Positions 1 to 7,938 of a stretch of DNA of 41,534 nt are shown here, piece by piece (position 1 is the stretch's first letter; the number at the start of each line of letters is the position of its first letter). A program made the translations under genes and the position numbers. The notes under the pieces were generated by a model, which worked only from the letters and a program-made list of their open reading frames with translations, ran no database searches and was not told where the DNA came from. This DNA is from Rhodobacter sp. (GTDB lineage Bacteria; Pseudomonadota; Alphaproteobacteria; Rhodobacterales; Rhodobacteraceae), in contig JAIXUH010000001.1 of NCBI GenBank assembly GCA_027484145.1, positions 1-41,534 on the forward strand, written 5' to 3'.

Positions 1-246
1 GATTTTGCCGTGGGGGTGGATGATATCTTGCTGGCCTCCGGGATTTTTACCGCCATCGGTGCCAGCCTCAGCGCCAGCGAGTTCCGCATTGGCGCTGCGG
101 TCGATGCCAACGACTTCCTTCTGTATAATGCGGCCACGGGGGCGCTGACCTATGATAGCAACGGCAACGCCGCTGGTGGGGCCACGCAGTTTGCGACATT
201 GCAAACCGGGCTGGCGCTGACGGTGGCGGATTTCGGGGTGATCTGA
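1..246 (+). CDS. RTX-type secreted protein, C-terminal fragment
   Basis: The reading frame is open from the first base of the window and stops at 244-246, so only the last 81 residues are present. They match the C-terminal domain of the complete RTX proteins at 325-2601, 10075-12987 and 15063-17777. The shared pattern is a strand near LLYNAATGALTYDSNGNAAG (the others have IIYDSTTGNLYFDADGTG), then a QFATLQTGLALTVADFGVI ending (the others end in LDFLVF or DFFVF). In this family the C-terminal region carries the type I secretion signal. The calcium-binding repeats and anything N-terminal lie outside the window. The next gene starts only 78 bp downstream in the same direction, so the two may share a transcript. 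Confidence 0.85.
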   Translation, partial: DFAVGVDDILLASGIFTAIGASLSASEFRIGAAVDANDFLLYNAATGALTYDSNGNAAGGATQFATLQTGLALTVADFGVI

Positions 247-324
247 GTGCCGGGTGCGCCAGCTGGAACAGAACGAACGCCTTTCGCGCAAAAAATCTGA
301 TTAAATCTGAGGGGGTTTTGTCAC

Positions 325-2601
325 ATGCCAATCTTCGCCGGGACAGAAATCCTTCTCAACAGTACATTCCCGTTGGATCAATACCTCGCCACGCTGACGG
401 TTTTGGCCGATGGGCAAATTGTAGCCGCATGGTCAGATGAAAGCGGCTCGGGCGCTGTTTTCGGCAGGGTCTTCAGCCCCGATGGCCTTGCTGCCACACC
501 GCAGTTTCTTGTGAACGCGACAACGGCCAGCATTCAGACATCGGTGGCTTTGGCGGCCTTGCCAGACGGCCGGTTCATCGCAACGTGGACGGACTTCAGC
601 GGCACACCGCCAGAGACGGACACAGGCGTGCGCGCCCGCATCTTCAACGCCGATTTCACCGGTTCGGTGCCCGAGTTCCTTGTCAACTCAACAACCCAAG
701 GCTCTCAGGACGGCAGCGAGATCACGGTCCTAACGAATGGCAACATTCTGATCACTTGGACAGACGCCAGCCAGTCAGAGGGCGATGCATCGAACGCCGC
801 CGTGCGCGGGCGCATCTTCGACGCGGATGGTGTTCAGGTGGTGCCCGAGTTTCTGGTGAATGCAACCACCAATCAACGTCAGGAAAACGGTGATGTGACC
901 GCCCTTGCCGATGGCGGGTTCGTCGCGGTCTATACGGATTTCAGCTTGACCGGTGGCGACGCGTCACAAGCTGCGGTCCGCGCGCGGATATTCAATGCCA
1001 ATGGCGGCCAGTCGGTGGCCGAGTTTCGGGTGAACACCTCCACCTTCAGCGCACAGACCGATGCCAGTGTCGAGCAACTGCCCGATGGTCGGCTGGTCTT
1101 TGTCTGGCGCGATTTCAGCGGGGCTGCGGGCGATCCGTCGGGCAGTGCCATCCGCGCCCGGATATTCAATGCCAACGGAACCGAGTCCGTGCCGGAATTC
1201 GTGGTGAACACAACGGTAACGGCAGATCAGTCCCAGCCTAGTCTCGCCGTTTTGGCGGACGGGCGCTTTGTGGTGACCTGGGCTGATTACAGCGCCTTGG
1301 CGGGAGACCTCAGTTTCGCTGGGATCCGTGGCCGGGTGTTCAACGCTGACGGGACCGAAGCCATCCCCGAGTTTCTGGTGAATGCCACGACCAATCAAAG
1401 CCAGATTGGCGGCACAGTGGTTGCGTTGCCAGATGGCCGGTTCATGGTGTCGTGGACCGATGGAAGCCAAACCGGCGAAGATGAATCCGGCTTGGCCGTT
1501 CGGGGCCGCATCTTTGACCCGACGGTGTTTTCCGGCACCAGTATCGGCGAACGCGCGACCGGCGGCAGTCTGGGCGACCGTCATTATGGCCTTGGCGGGG
1601 CTGACACGTTGACCGGGAATGGTGGCCAAGATTACCTGAGCGGTGGCGACGGCAATGACCAGCTTTATGGCGGAACCGATGCCGACACGCTGATCGGCGG
1701 CGCCAATGATGATACGCTGAACGGCGGCTCTGGCGTTGACACGATGAATGGCGGCTTGGGCAATGACATCTACTTCGTCGACAGCGCCGCCGATGTGATC
1801 ATTGAGTCCTCTGGCTTGGGCACGGCCGACCGCGTGGCAGCCAGCGTGAGTTTCGTTCTGGCAGCGGATGACAATATCGAAATCCTGACCACCACCTCTT
1901 CGGGCGGCACGACCACCATCAACCTGACGGGCAACGCAGTGCAGCAATCCATCACCGGCAATGCGGGCGCGAATGTGCTGTCCGATGGCGGTGGCGCAGG
2001 GGCAGATACGCTCACGGGCCTTGGCGGCAACGACACCTATATCCTGCGAAACGCGGGGACTGTGATTGTCGAAGGCGCGGGGCAGGGCGTGGCAGACCGG
2101 GTGGCGGCTGGCGTTTCGTTCGTGTTGGCGGCGGATGACAGCATCGAGGTGTTGACCACCAGTTCAGCGGGGGCGACGGTGGCCATCAACCTGACTGGCA
2201 ACACATTGGCCCAAACCCTCACCGGCAACGCCGGGGCCAATGTGCTGGATGGGCGGGGCGGCAACGACACGATGACAGGCGGGGCCGGGGCCGACAGTTT
2301 CCAGTTCAGCACGTCCTTGACCGCGAACACCGACACGATCACCGATTTCAACGTGGCCGCCGATACGATCCGGCTAGAAAACACGATGTTTACTGGTCTG
2401 CTGAATGGCACGCTGACCTCCGCCGCCTTTCGGACCAACACCACTGGCCTTGCAGGCGACGGCAGCGACCGCATCATCTATGACTCGACCACCGGCAATC
2501 TCTATTTCGACGCGGACGGCACCGGCGCGACTGCACGGGTGCAATTTGCGGTGCTGGATAGCGGGCTTTCGTTGACCAACCTTGATTTTCTGGTTTTCTG
2601 A
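325..2601 (+). CDS. RTX protein with an N-terminal seven-repeat (propeller-like) domain
   Basis: A 758-residue protein, probably exported by type I secretion and bound to calcium outside the cell. ATG 325 is preceded by GAGGGGG at good spacing. Residues 1 to about 405 hold seven repeats of about 55 residues, each centred on a DGRFxVxW motif and followed by a VRxRIFNADGT and PEFLVNATT pattern. Residues about 418-486 hold glycine/aspartate nonapeptides of the hemolysin type (GGDGNDQLYGG, GGANDDTLNGG). About two 89-residue modules follow (GNDTYILRNAGTVIVEGAGQ type, ending INLTGN). The last 100 residues are the serralysin-like C-terminal domain (TITDFNVAADTIRL) with a hydrophobic tail LDFLVF. There is no N-terminal signal peptide, as expected for type I export. 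No protease or lipase catalytic motif is visible, so the role is unknown; adhesin or matrix protein is an inference. Confidence 0.9.
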   Translation: MPIFAGTEILLNSTFPLDQYLATLTVLADGQIVAAWSDESGSGAVFGRVFSPDGLAATPQFLVNATTASIQTSVALAALPDGRFIATWTDFSGTPPETDTGVRARIFNADFTGSVPEFLVNSTTQGSQDGSEITVLTNGNILITWTDASQSEGDASNAAVRGRIFDADGVQVVPEFLVNATTNQRQENGDVTALADGGFVAVYTDFSLTGGDASQAAVRARIFNANGGQSVAEFRVNTSTFSAQTDASVEQLPDGRLVFVWRDFSGAAGDPSGSAIRARIFNANGTESVPEFVVNTTVTADQSQPSLAVLADGRFVVTWADYSALAGDLSFAGIRGRVFNADGTEAIPEFLVNATTNQSQIGGTVVALPDGRFMVSWTDGSQTGEDESGLAVRGRIFDPTVFSGTSIGERATGGSLGDRHYGLGGADTLTGNGGQDYLSGGDGNDQLYGGTDADTLIGGANDDTLNGGSGVDTMNGGLGNDIYFVDSAADVIIESSGLGTADRVAASVSFVLAADDNIEILTTTSSGGTTTINLTGNAVQQSITGNAGANVLSDGGGAGADTLTGLGGNDTYILRNAGTVIVEGAGQGVADRVAAGVSFVLAADDSIEVLTTSSAGATVAINLTGNTLAQTLTGNAGANVLDGRGGNDTMTGGAGADSFQFSTSLTANTDTITDFNVAADTIRLENTMFTGLLNGTLTSAAFRTNTTGLAGDGSDRIIYDSTTGNLYFDADGTGATARVQFAVLDSGLSLTNLDFLVF
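1972..2238 (+). repeat. 267-bp RTX-associated coding module
   Basis: One complete 89-codon unit, from the AAT of GANVLSDGGG to the base before the same AAT at 2239. A diverged partial copy precedes it. The same exact period occurs in the genes at 10075 and 15063. Confidence 0.8.
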
Positions 2602-3199
2602 CGGGCACTTGGACAAAAAAATGTGGTTCGCCTCGTGGCCACATGGACCAACGCAGCGGGGGCTGGAAGGCGACTTTGTCGGCTTTGGCAGGCCGCCGCG
2701 ACGGATGGTCAAGCGCCCGGTTCCCTGTCTCACCGCGATTTACACGGCCAATTGGCCCACCTTGACGTGCACGCCGGGCCAACCGACCCGCAACAGCACC
2801 GTTTTGGGCAACATCCGCCCAAAAGGCCAACAGCGTAGGTGGAAGGAAACGTACAAGCACGGCACCGGAGGCCCAACTGCCTAACGTGCGACCATCAGCC
2901 ATCCGGGCCCGCGTGACCCAAGCTCTGAAAGGGGGCTCTAACCCGGTCGTCTGATCAGTGGCTTTCGACCAATCCCGGCGAAGATGCCGATTGGCCATAA
3001 TGCCATCGGAATGTGCGGCGGCGTGACGGGATCTTGCCCTTCGCTAACCAAAACAAGCCATTAGCTTTGTCGCGCGGCAGGCCTGCCATCGCTAAAGGCA
3101 ATCTGGCCGATGCCCTTTGCGGAAGATGACGGCCATGCGATGGCTGCAACTGTTGCAAGGTCCCCGGCGATCTGTTGGGCTGGTCATGCCGCATGTGGG
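2602..3199. other. Intergenic region between convergent genes
   Basis: About 600 bp between the stop of the RTX gene and the stop of the histidine kinase gene. Short open frames occur on both strands but none has a ribosome binding site, a recognisable product or the codon pattern of its neighbours. An 8-bp inverted repeat (TTTTGGGC at 2802-2809, GCCCAAAA at 2817-2824, 7-nt loop) could form a hairpin on either strand but has no T-tract. No confident gene or promoter is seen. Confidence 0.5.
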
Positions 3200-3210
3200 T
3201 CACATGACCA
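3181..3210. promoter_or_regulatory. Inverted repeat at the histidine kinase stop codon
   Basis: TGGTCATG (3181-3188) and CATGACCA (3203-3210) are perfect complements separated by 14 bases. The inner CATGTG (3192-3197) and CACATG (3201-3206) can also pair. The structure spans the kinase stop codon (3200-3202) and has no T-tract, so it is at best a weak minus-strand transcript end or a protein-binding site. The same GGTCATG half-site recurs at 6037-6054 on the other side of this three-gene locus. Confidence 0.35.
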
Positions 3211-4567
3211 GTCGCATCACCACCTTCAGCCCCGGCGTGTTATCCTCTAGCGCCATGTCGCCGCGATGCAGCCGGGCCACCGCCTCGACCAGAGACAAGC
3301 CAAGCCCCGAACCCGGTTTGCCTCTGGCCGGATCAAGCCGGGCAAAGCGTTTTCTGGCCTCGTCCCGTTGGGGTTCGGGAATGCCGGGCCCATCGTCAGC
3401 CACGCCAAGGGCAAGGGTTGCGTCCAATCGCGCGGCGGAAATCCGGATGGTTTTGCCCCCGTCTGCATATTTGAGCGCGTTTTCGATCAGGTTGCCCAAG
3501 GCCTGACTGACCAGTTCCCGGTGCAACGGAAAACGCAGGTCCGCCACCGCATCGCACGATAGGATCTTGCCCGCGTCTTCGGCAACCGGGCCATAGATCT
3601 CAACCAGATCAGACAGCAGGGCCCCGACATCAGTCATGACAAACCGGTCGCGTCCGATTCCAGCCTCGGCCCGGCTGATTTGCAGGGCCAGGGTCAACAT
3701 GGCCAGCAGATTGTCAGCCTCGTCCGCCACCCGTGACAGGGCCATTTGTGCCGCCGGATCGCTGGTTTCGATAAGCGCGCGCTCCAGCACAGACCTAAGC
3801 CGCGTGATGGGAGAGCGCAGATCATGGGCAAGCCCATCTGTCACCACACGCAATTCGCCTACCAAGGCTTCGATCCTGTCCAGCATGGTGTTGACGCTTT
3901 TGCCAAGCTGATCAAAGGCATCATCGCTTTGGTCGCTGGGGACGCGGTGGTGCAGATCACCGTTCCCGACCAAACGGGCCGTCGCCACGATGCGCCGGAT
4001 CCGGTCTGTGATCATGCGGCCCAGAAAAAGCGAAAGCGCAAGTGTCAGGGGAATGGCAAAGGTCACTGCTCCCAGCGTCGCCTCGCGGCCGATCAGCGAA
4101 AGGCGTTCCACCTGTGCCAATGGCGCGCCGACCAGCAGATGCTCGCCGCCCGGCAGCGGCGTGGCTGACAGGCCCATGGCTTGCGGCTGATCGGCCCCGG
4201 TCCGGTCAAGCGTGGCAACGCGCCAGTCCACGGACAAGGGGATATACGCAGGCCAGACGGCCAGGTTGCCCGCAACCACCTGACCCGTTTCGTCGATCAG
4301 CAGGATGATCGCCTCTTCGGTCAATTCATCGCGCATCTGTGCCCGGATCATCTGCGACAGGCCGGCGCGGCCGTTCAGGCTGTACACAGCCGCAAGGTCG
4401 CCCTGAATGTCGCGGACAAGGGATTGCTGTTCTGCCAACAGAGCCTGCTCGCTGGATCGCTGCACGAAGAACAACACGCCAAGCGCCAGACCCATCTGCG
4501 CCACAAAGAAAAGAATGGAAAACCGGAATGTGGTTGACCGGATCAACTTGCGCCCAGACAACAGCAT
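3200..4567 (-). CDS. Membrane sensor histidine kinase
   Basis: A 455-residue inner-membrane sensor kinase. The first membrane segment is about residues 14-35 and the second about 165-184, enclosing a periplasmic sensor region of about 130 residues. A HAMP linker follows (about 185-240). The dimerisation/phosphoacceptor helix has LAHDLRSP, giving phosphorylated His248. The ATPase domain has the N box NLIENALKYA (359-368), the G1 box DDGPGIP (391-397) and the G2 box GSGLGLSLV (419-427), so all catalytic boxes are intact. ATG 4567 directly abuts the stop of the response regulator (4568-4570), so the genes are co-transcribed and probably translationally coupled. The kinase should phosphorylate that regulator. 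The signal is unknown; the short periplasmic domain has no recognised ligand fold. Related family members sense metals, cationic peptides or organic acids, but nothing here decides between these. Confidence 0.95.
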   Translation of the reverse strand: MLLSGRKLIRSTTFRFSILFFVAQMGLALGVLFFVQRSSEQALLAEQQSLVRDIQGDLAAVYSLNGRAGLSQMIRAQMRDELTEEAIILLIDETGQVVAGNLAVWPAYIPLSVDWRVATLDRTGADQPQAMGLSATPLPGGEHLLVGAPLAQVERLSLIGREATLGAVTFAIPLTLALSLFLGRMITDRIRRIVATARLVGNGDLHHRVPSDQSDDAFDQLGKSVNTMLDRIEALVGELRVVTDGLAHDLRSPITRLRSVLERALIETSDPAAQMALSRVADEADNLLAMLTLALQISRAEAGIGRDRFVMTDVGALLSDLVEIYGPVAEDAGKILSCDAVADLRFPLHRELVSQALGNLIENALKYADGGKTIRISAARLDATLALGVADDGPGIPEPQRDEARKRFARLDPARGKPGSGLGLSLVEAVARLHRGDMALEDNTPGLKVVMRLVM

Positions 4568-5260
4568 TCAGTGCGCAGACCCCAGCCGGTACCCTGCACC
4601 TCTGACGGTGTGCAAAAGCGGTGACGGAAAATCATCGTCCAACTTGCGGCGCAGGCGGCTGATATGCACGTCGATCACGTTTGTGCCGGGGTCAAAGTGG
4701 TAATCCCACACCCCCTCCAGCAGCATGGTGCGGGTGACCACCTGATCAGCATGGCGCAGCAGGTATTCCAGAAGCCTGAACTCGCGCGGCTGCAGATCGA
4801 TGGGCGATCCCCCGCGCCTGACCTTGCGCGACAGCAAATCCATCTCAAGATCCGCGCAGATCAGCGTGGTTTGCGGCGCAATGCCGGCCCCGCCCTTGCG
4901 CAGCAGCAGGCGGACGCGTGCCAAAAGCTCGGCAAAGGCAAAGGGCTTAACCAGATAGTCATCTGAACCCGCGTTCAGCCCTTCGACCCGATCATCGGCT
5001 GTGCCCAAGGCGGACAGGATGATGACAGGCGTCGCAATCTTTGCGGCTCGCATCGCGCCCAGCACGGCCATGCCGTCCATGCCGGGAAGATTGCGGTCAA
5101 GGATCACCGCGTCATAGCTGCCGTCGCTGACATGAAACAGGCCATCGCGGCCATTTTCGGCCAGATCGACGGTAAAGCCCTCTTGGGTCATGCCCTTGAC
5201 GATATAGGCGGCGATTGCGGCATCATCCTCGACCAGCAGCAGCTTGTGTCCCATGATCAT
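4568..5260 (-). CDS. OmpR/PhoB-type response regulator
   Basis: A cytoplasmic DNA-binding regulator of about 230 residues. Numbering from the MGHKLLLVEDD methionine (ATG 5254), the receiver domain has the acidic pair Asp10-Asp11, phosphoacceptor Asp53 (VILDRNLPG), Ser81 and Lys103 (LVKPF). A winged-helix output domain follows at about 128-226, with the typical ending LHTVRGAGYRLG. Three in-frame ATGs lie at 5266, 5260 and 5254. I chose 5260 because a GGGAAC sequence sits seven bases upstream of it; 5254 is the minimal alternative. An open frame extends up to 5395, but its extra N-terminal residues do not resemble any receiver domain. The gene is followed without a gap by its histidine kinase. 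Upstream on the same strand is the SnoaL-like exported protein, separated by a hairpin terminator or attenuator. Confidence 0.93.
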   Translation of the reverse strand: MIMGHKLLLVEDDAAIAAYIVKGMTQEGFTVDLAENGRDGLFHVSDGSYDAVILDRNLPGMDGMAVLGAMRAAKIATPVIILSALGTADDRVEGLNAGSDDYLVKPFAFAELLARVRLLLRKGGAGIAPQTTLICADLEMDLLSRKVRRGGSPIDLQPREFRLLEYLLRHADQVVTRTMLLEGVWDYHFDPGTNVIDVHISRLRRKLDDDFPSPLLHTVRGAGYRLGSAH

Positions 5261-5381
5261 CACCATTGTTCCCGATACGGGGGATATGAACGCAGTGCTT
5301 TCGGTCTGCCAAGGGCCAGATATAGCCGCGACAGGCCTCTTGGGACAGTTGGCACCTGTTCGTTCCACGCGACGAAGGGAT

Positions 5382-5408
5382 GAAAGGCGGGCCAAATGCC
5401 CGCCTTTC
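5382..5408 (-). terminator. Stem-loop terminator or attenuator after the SnoaL-like gene
   Basis: Perfect 11-bp inverted repeat GAAAGGCGGGC (5382-5392) and GCCCGCCTTTC (5398-5408) with a five-base loop. On the minus strand the stem ends in TTTC. It starts 17 bp beyond the stop of the gene at 5425-6000 and lies about 120 bp before the response regulator. It probably ends or dampens the upstream transcript, so the regulator and kinase may be expressed at a lower level or from their own promoter. Confidence 0.65.
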
Positions 5409-5424
5409 GCCGATCAGCGCCGCG

Positions 5425-6000
5425 CTAGTGCTTTGCCTCATATGGCAGGGACGAATGCTGCAGGAACAGCTCCAGATGGCCATCGCTCGGCGCGCGTTTG
5501 AAGCCCATGGTGAAATCCACCTTCACATCCTTGCCGGTCTTGGCATCGGTGAAGAAGTAGTTGCCCATCGCGACCGCGCTGTCGCCGTCGATGTACATGC
5601 CCTTGTTGTCAAAGCGCACATTGGACCACGGGTTGATGGCAAAGCCATGATCTTCGGCCTCCATCCCCCCGACAAAGTAGGACAGAGCCTGATCCTTGTC
5701 CTCGCGGAATTCATCAACCGCGGCTTTGGTCGGCTTGAACAGCACCGTGCCATCCTGAAAGGCATAATGCGCGTCGATAAAGCTGGATGCAGCGGCCTTG
5801 AAGTCACCGCCACTGGTGTAGACCTTGCCGATGTCCACAAGGCCCGCGCCCCATGACGCTTCGGCGGCAAGCACCTCAGCCTCGGTGATTGGCCCTTTTG
5901 CGCTTTGGGCAAGGGCCGGTGTCACAACGCTTGCGACCATGGCCAAAAGCGTGGCGGCCACCAGATGCCGTGCCCACTTGGTTTGTTTGATGTCTTTCAT
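5425..6000 (-). CDS. Exported SnoaL-like (NTF2-fold) protein
   Basis: A 191-residue protein with a clear Sec signal peptide: a positively charged start (MKDIKQTKWARH), a hydrophobic core, and a likely cleavage after ALA at residue 31 before QSAKGP. The mature part (ITEAEVLAAEASWGAGL, then SSFIDAHYAFQDGTVLFKP and a FTMGFKRAPSDG to HSSLPY end) reads like the small SnoaL/DUF4440 ketosteroid-isomerase-like fold. It is probably periplasmic. ATG 6000 has AAAGGACAGC upstream at correct spacing; an open frame extends to 6039 but lacks a ribosome site there. It is the first gene of the sensor locus, so it may supply or bind the ligand sensed by the kinase, or be a target of the regulator; both are inferences. 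From memory, relatives have sometimes been labelled phosphoribosyl-AMP cyclohydrolase. I see no HisI metal-binding cysteines, so I do not use that name. Confidence 0.8.
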   Translation of the reverse strand: MKDIKQTKWARHLVAATLLAMVASVVTPALAQSAKGPITEAEVLAAEASWGAGLVDIGKVYTSGGDFKAAASSFIDAHYAFQDGTVLFKPTKAAVDEFREDKDQALSYFVGGMEAEDHGFAINPWSNVRFDNKGMYIDGDSAVAMGNYFFTDAKTGKDVKVDFTMGFKRAPSDGHLELFLQHSSLPYEAKH

Positions 6001-6371
6001 GATGCTGTCCTTTCCCGGATTGCCAGTCGGTCTGTGCATGACCGCTTGGTCATGTCCGCCTTGTAAGGACCTGCCGCTTTCGGGGATGTTTCCGCATCAT
6101 TACAAATCGTTCATCAAAGTGGCTGCCGATCGCTACGCCGGGTCTGGCTGATGTCCTTTGTGCGTGCGGAAAACGGCTGACAGAGCCGCAGATCGACGGC
6201 CATTCAGGCCAGCATTGCTGCAGATCAGGCATGGCCGTGGCGATGGCGCGACCAAGCCAGATCGAAGGATTGTTGAAAATTTGGCACCAATAGCGTATCG
6301 TCGCGCAGCGGTCTGAACGGCGGACCGTGGCGAATTTCTTGATATTGTTTTGATATGAAAGGGGATTTCAC
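6001..6371. other. Divergent intergenic region
   Basis: A 371-bp region between the start of the SnoaL-like gene (minus) and the start of the RTX gene at 6372 (plus). It must hold both promoters. Visible elements are a palindrome at 6037-6054, a TTGTAA/TTACAA pair at 6061-6066 and 6100-6105, and an AT-rich stretch just before 6372 that includes the ribosome binding site AAAGGGGAT. No convincing gene is present. Confidence 0.5.
6037..6054. promoter_or_regulatory. Palindromic operator-like site before the SnoaL-like gene
   Basis: CATGACC (6037-6043), spacer GCTT, GGTCATG (6048-6054): a perfect 7+4+7 inverted repeat 37 bp upstream of ATG 6000. It could be a binding site for a dimeric regulator or a hairpin in the 5-prime leader of the minus-strand transcript. 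OmpR-type regulators usually bind direct rather than inverted repeats, so the neighbouring regulator is not an obvious candidate. Confidence 0.45.
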
Positions 6372-7616
6372 ATGGCAGTCTTTACTGGCACCTCCCTCGA
6401 TGAGGTGATTAGCCCGAGTTTTGTTTCTGCGTCGGTCCTGCCGCTTGGGCCTTTACCCAGTACGTCTGCAGATGTGCTTTATGGCGGCGGTGGCATTGAT
6501 ATCCTGTATGGCGGCGGTGGTGCAGACTATCTCTGGGGTGGGTCCGGCGATGACTACATCATTGCAGGTCTGGGTCAGGACAGTGCCGATGGCGGATCGG
6601 GCATCGACTGGCTGGATACGTCGCTTTACACCGGCAACTACACGGTCAATTTGACGACGGGCCTGACAAACCTTGCAGGCGAAAGCTTTTTGAACTTTGA
6701 AAATCTGTTCAGTGGGTCGGGCAACGACAGTCTGTTTGGAACCACGGGGGCCAATACAATCCACGGGAATGCCGGAAACGACACCATCAATGGCGGCGGC
6801 GGGGCGGATTCGTCTTATGGCGGGGCAGGCAATGACCGGATCTTTGCGGTGTTGGGTGCGGATTTTGCCGATGGCGGCGCCGACACCGACACGCTGGACA
6901 CCACCCTTGTGGAAGGGAACTACACCGTCCGGCTGTCTGACGGGCTGACAAGCAACGCAGGCGAGCTTTTCATCAATTTCGAAAACCTTGTCAGTGGCAG
7001 CGGCCATGATGACCTTTACGGCACCACGGGGGCAAACTCGATTTCTGGCGGTGGCGGCAATGATATCATTCACGGGGGATCTTACGATATCTTCACGATC
7101 ACCGACGGGAATGACACCCTGAATGGCGACGCCGGAAATGATCAGCTTTTTGGCGGTCGGGGCAATGATCTGTTGCGTGGCGGAGACGGGGACGACACGC
7201 TGACGGGGGGTGATGGAAGCGACAGGTTCGTTTCGGGGGCAGGCCGTGATCTGATGTTTGGCGGCGTGGGTGTTGATACCTATATCTTTGCAAATGCATT
7301 GGACTCTTCGCCGTTGTACTTTGATACGATCCAGTATGCGCCGGCTTCGGGCAGCAGCGCCTTTACCGATATCATCGACCTTAGCCTGATTGATGCAAAC
7401 ACAGCCCTTGCCGGCAATCAGTCCTTCTCGTTCCTTGGAAGTGGCGGCATTGTGCCAGGTGTGTTGATCATCGACGAAGTCACAACAACCAGCGGGCCCA
7501 GCCACACCGTGATTTTCGGAAATACGGATTCCGACGCGCAGATGGAATTTGTGCTGATCATCGAAGATGGCATCACGCTGCCAAGCGATTACAGCGCTGG
7601 AAACATCATCCTGTAA
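6372..7616 (+). CDS. RTX calcium-binding repeat protein
   Basis: A 414-residue protein made almost wholly of glycine/aspartate-rich RTX repeats (GGGGIDILYGGGGADYLWGG, GNAGNDTINGGGGAD, GGRGNDLLRGGDGDDTLTGG). It contains two copies of a longer module: GxDxLDTxL, then GNYTVxLxxGLTxxAGExFxNFENLxSGSGxDxLxGTTGAN, around residues 70-140 and 170-240. The last 100 residues (DTYIFANALDSSPLYFDTIQ to PSDYSAGNIIL) form a beta-rich tail that differs from the C-terminal domain shared by the other RTX proteins here, so its export signal is of a different subtype. ATG 6372 has AAAGGGGAT upstream. RTX repeats fold into a calcium-filled parallel beta-roll outside the cell. No catalytic domain is recognised; a structural or matrix role is an inference. 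Confidence 0.88.
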   Translation: MAVFTGTSLDEVISPSFVSASVLPLGPLPSTSADVLYGGGGIDILYGGGGADYLWGGSGDDYIIAGLGQDSADGGSGIDWLDTSLYTGNYTVNLTTGLTNLAGESFLNFENLFSGSGNDSLFGTTGANTIHGNAGNDTINGGGGADSSYGGAGNDRIFAVLGADFADGGADTDTLDTTLVEGNYTVRLSDGLTSNAGELFINFENLVSGSGHDDLYGTTGANSISGGGGNDIIHGGSYDIFTITDGNDTLNGDAGNDQLFGGRGNDLLRGGDGDDTLTGGDGSDRFVSGAGRDLMFGGVGVDTYIFANALDSSPLYFDTIQYAPASGSSAFTDIIDLSLIDANTALAGNQSFSFLGSGGIVPGVLIIDEVTTTSGPSHTVIFGNTDSDAQMEFVLIIEDGITLPSDYSAGNIIL

Positions 7617-7938
7617 GGGGGGCAGGGCGCATGTGACCTGCGCTATCAGGGGACGCAGGCAACGCCAGAAGGCCGATCCAAGGGTGCCCTTTTTGGGGCT
7701 GCCGGGTGCGCAAGTGTCCTTATGGTGTGCCACCCGCTGCGACGGTCGCCCAAAAGTATTCTGCGTTGACGGTCGCAAGCGGACAGACTCAACACGAAAG
7801 CTGGCATTCCCTTTCTAATTCAAACGCTTCGGTGTTTTGCGCCAGTTTCGTGCGGCACCTTGTCGAAGAAACCATTGATCCGCGCAGGTGCGAGCCTGAA
7901 AAATGCGCTTGCGACTCTTGGGCGGCATCGCGTGGCAA
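7617..7938. other. Intergenic region between convergent genes
   Basis: About 320 bp between the RTX gene stop and the aldo/keto reductase stop. Short frames on both strands lack ribosome binding sites and recognisable products. No strong terminator with a T-tract was found on either strand. Confidence 0.45.

Noticed and set aside
964-1947. Minus-strand frame of 327 codons opposite the RTX gene at 325
   Set aside because: Antisense shadow of the repeat-coding strand. The His/Arg/Ala-rich translation has no known domain.
2474-2998. Minus-strand frame overlapping the end of the RTX gene
   Set aside because: Overlaps the conserved C-terminal domain of the plus-strand gene, lacks a ribosome site and resembles nothing known.
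6453-7778. Minus-strand frame of 441 codons opposite the RTX gene at 6372
   Set aside because: Antisense shadow; periodic translation mirrors the RTX repeats.
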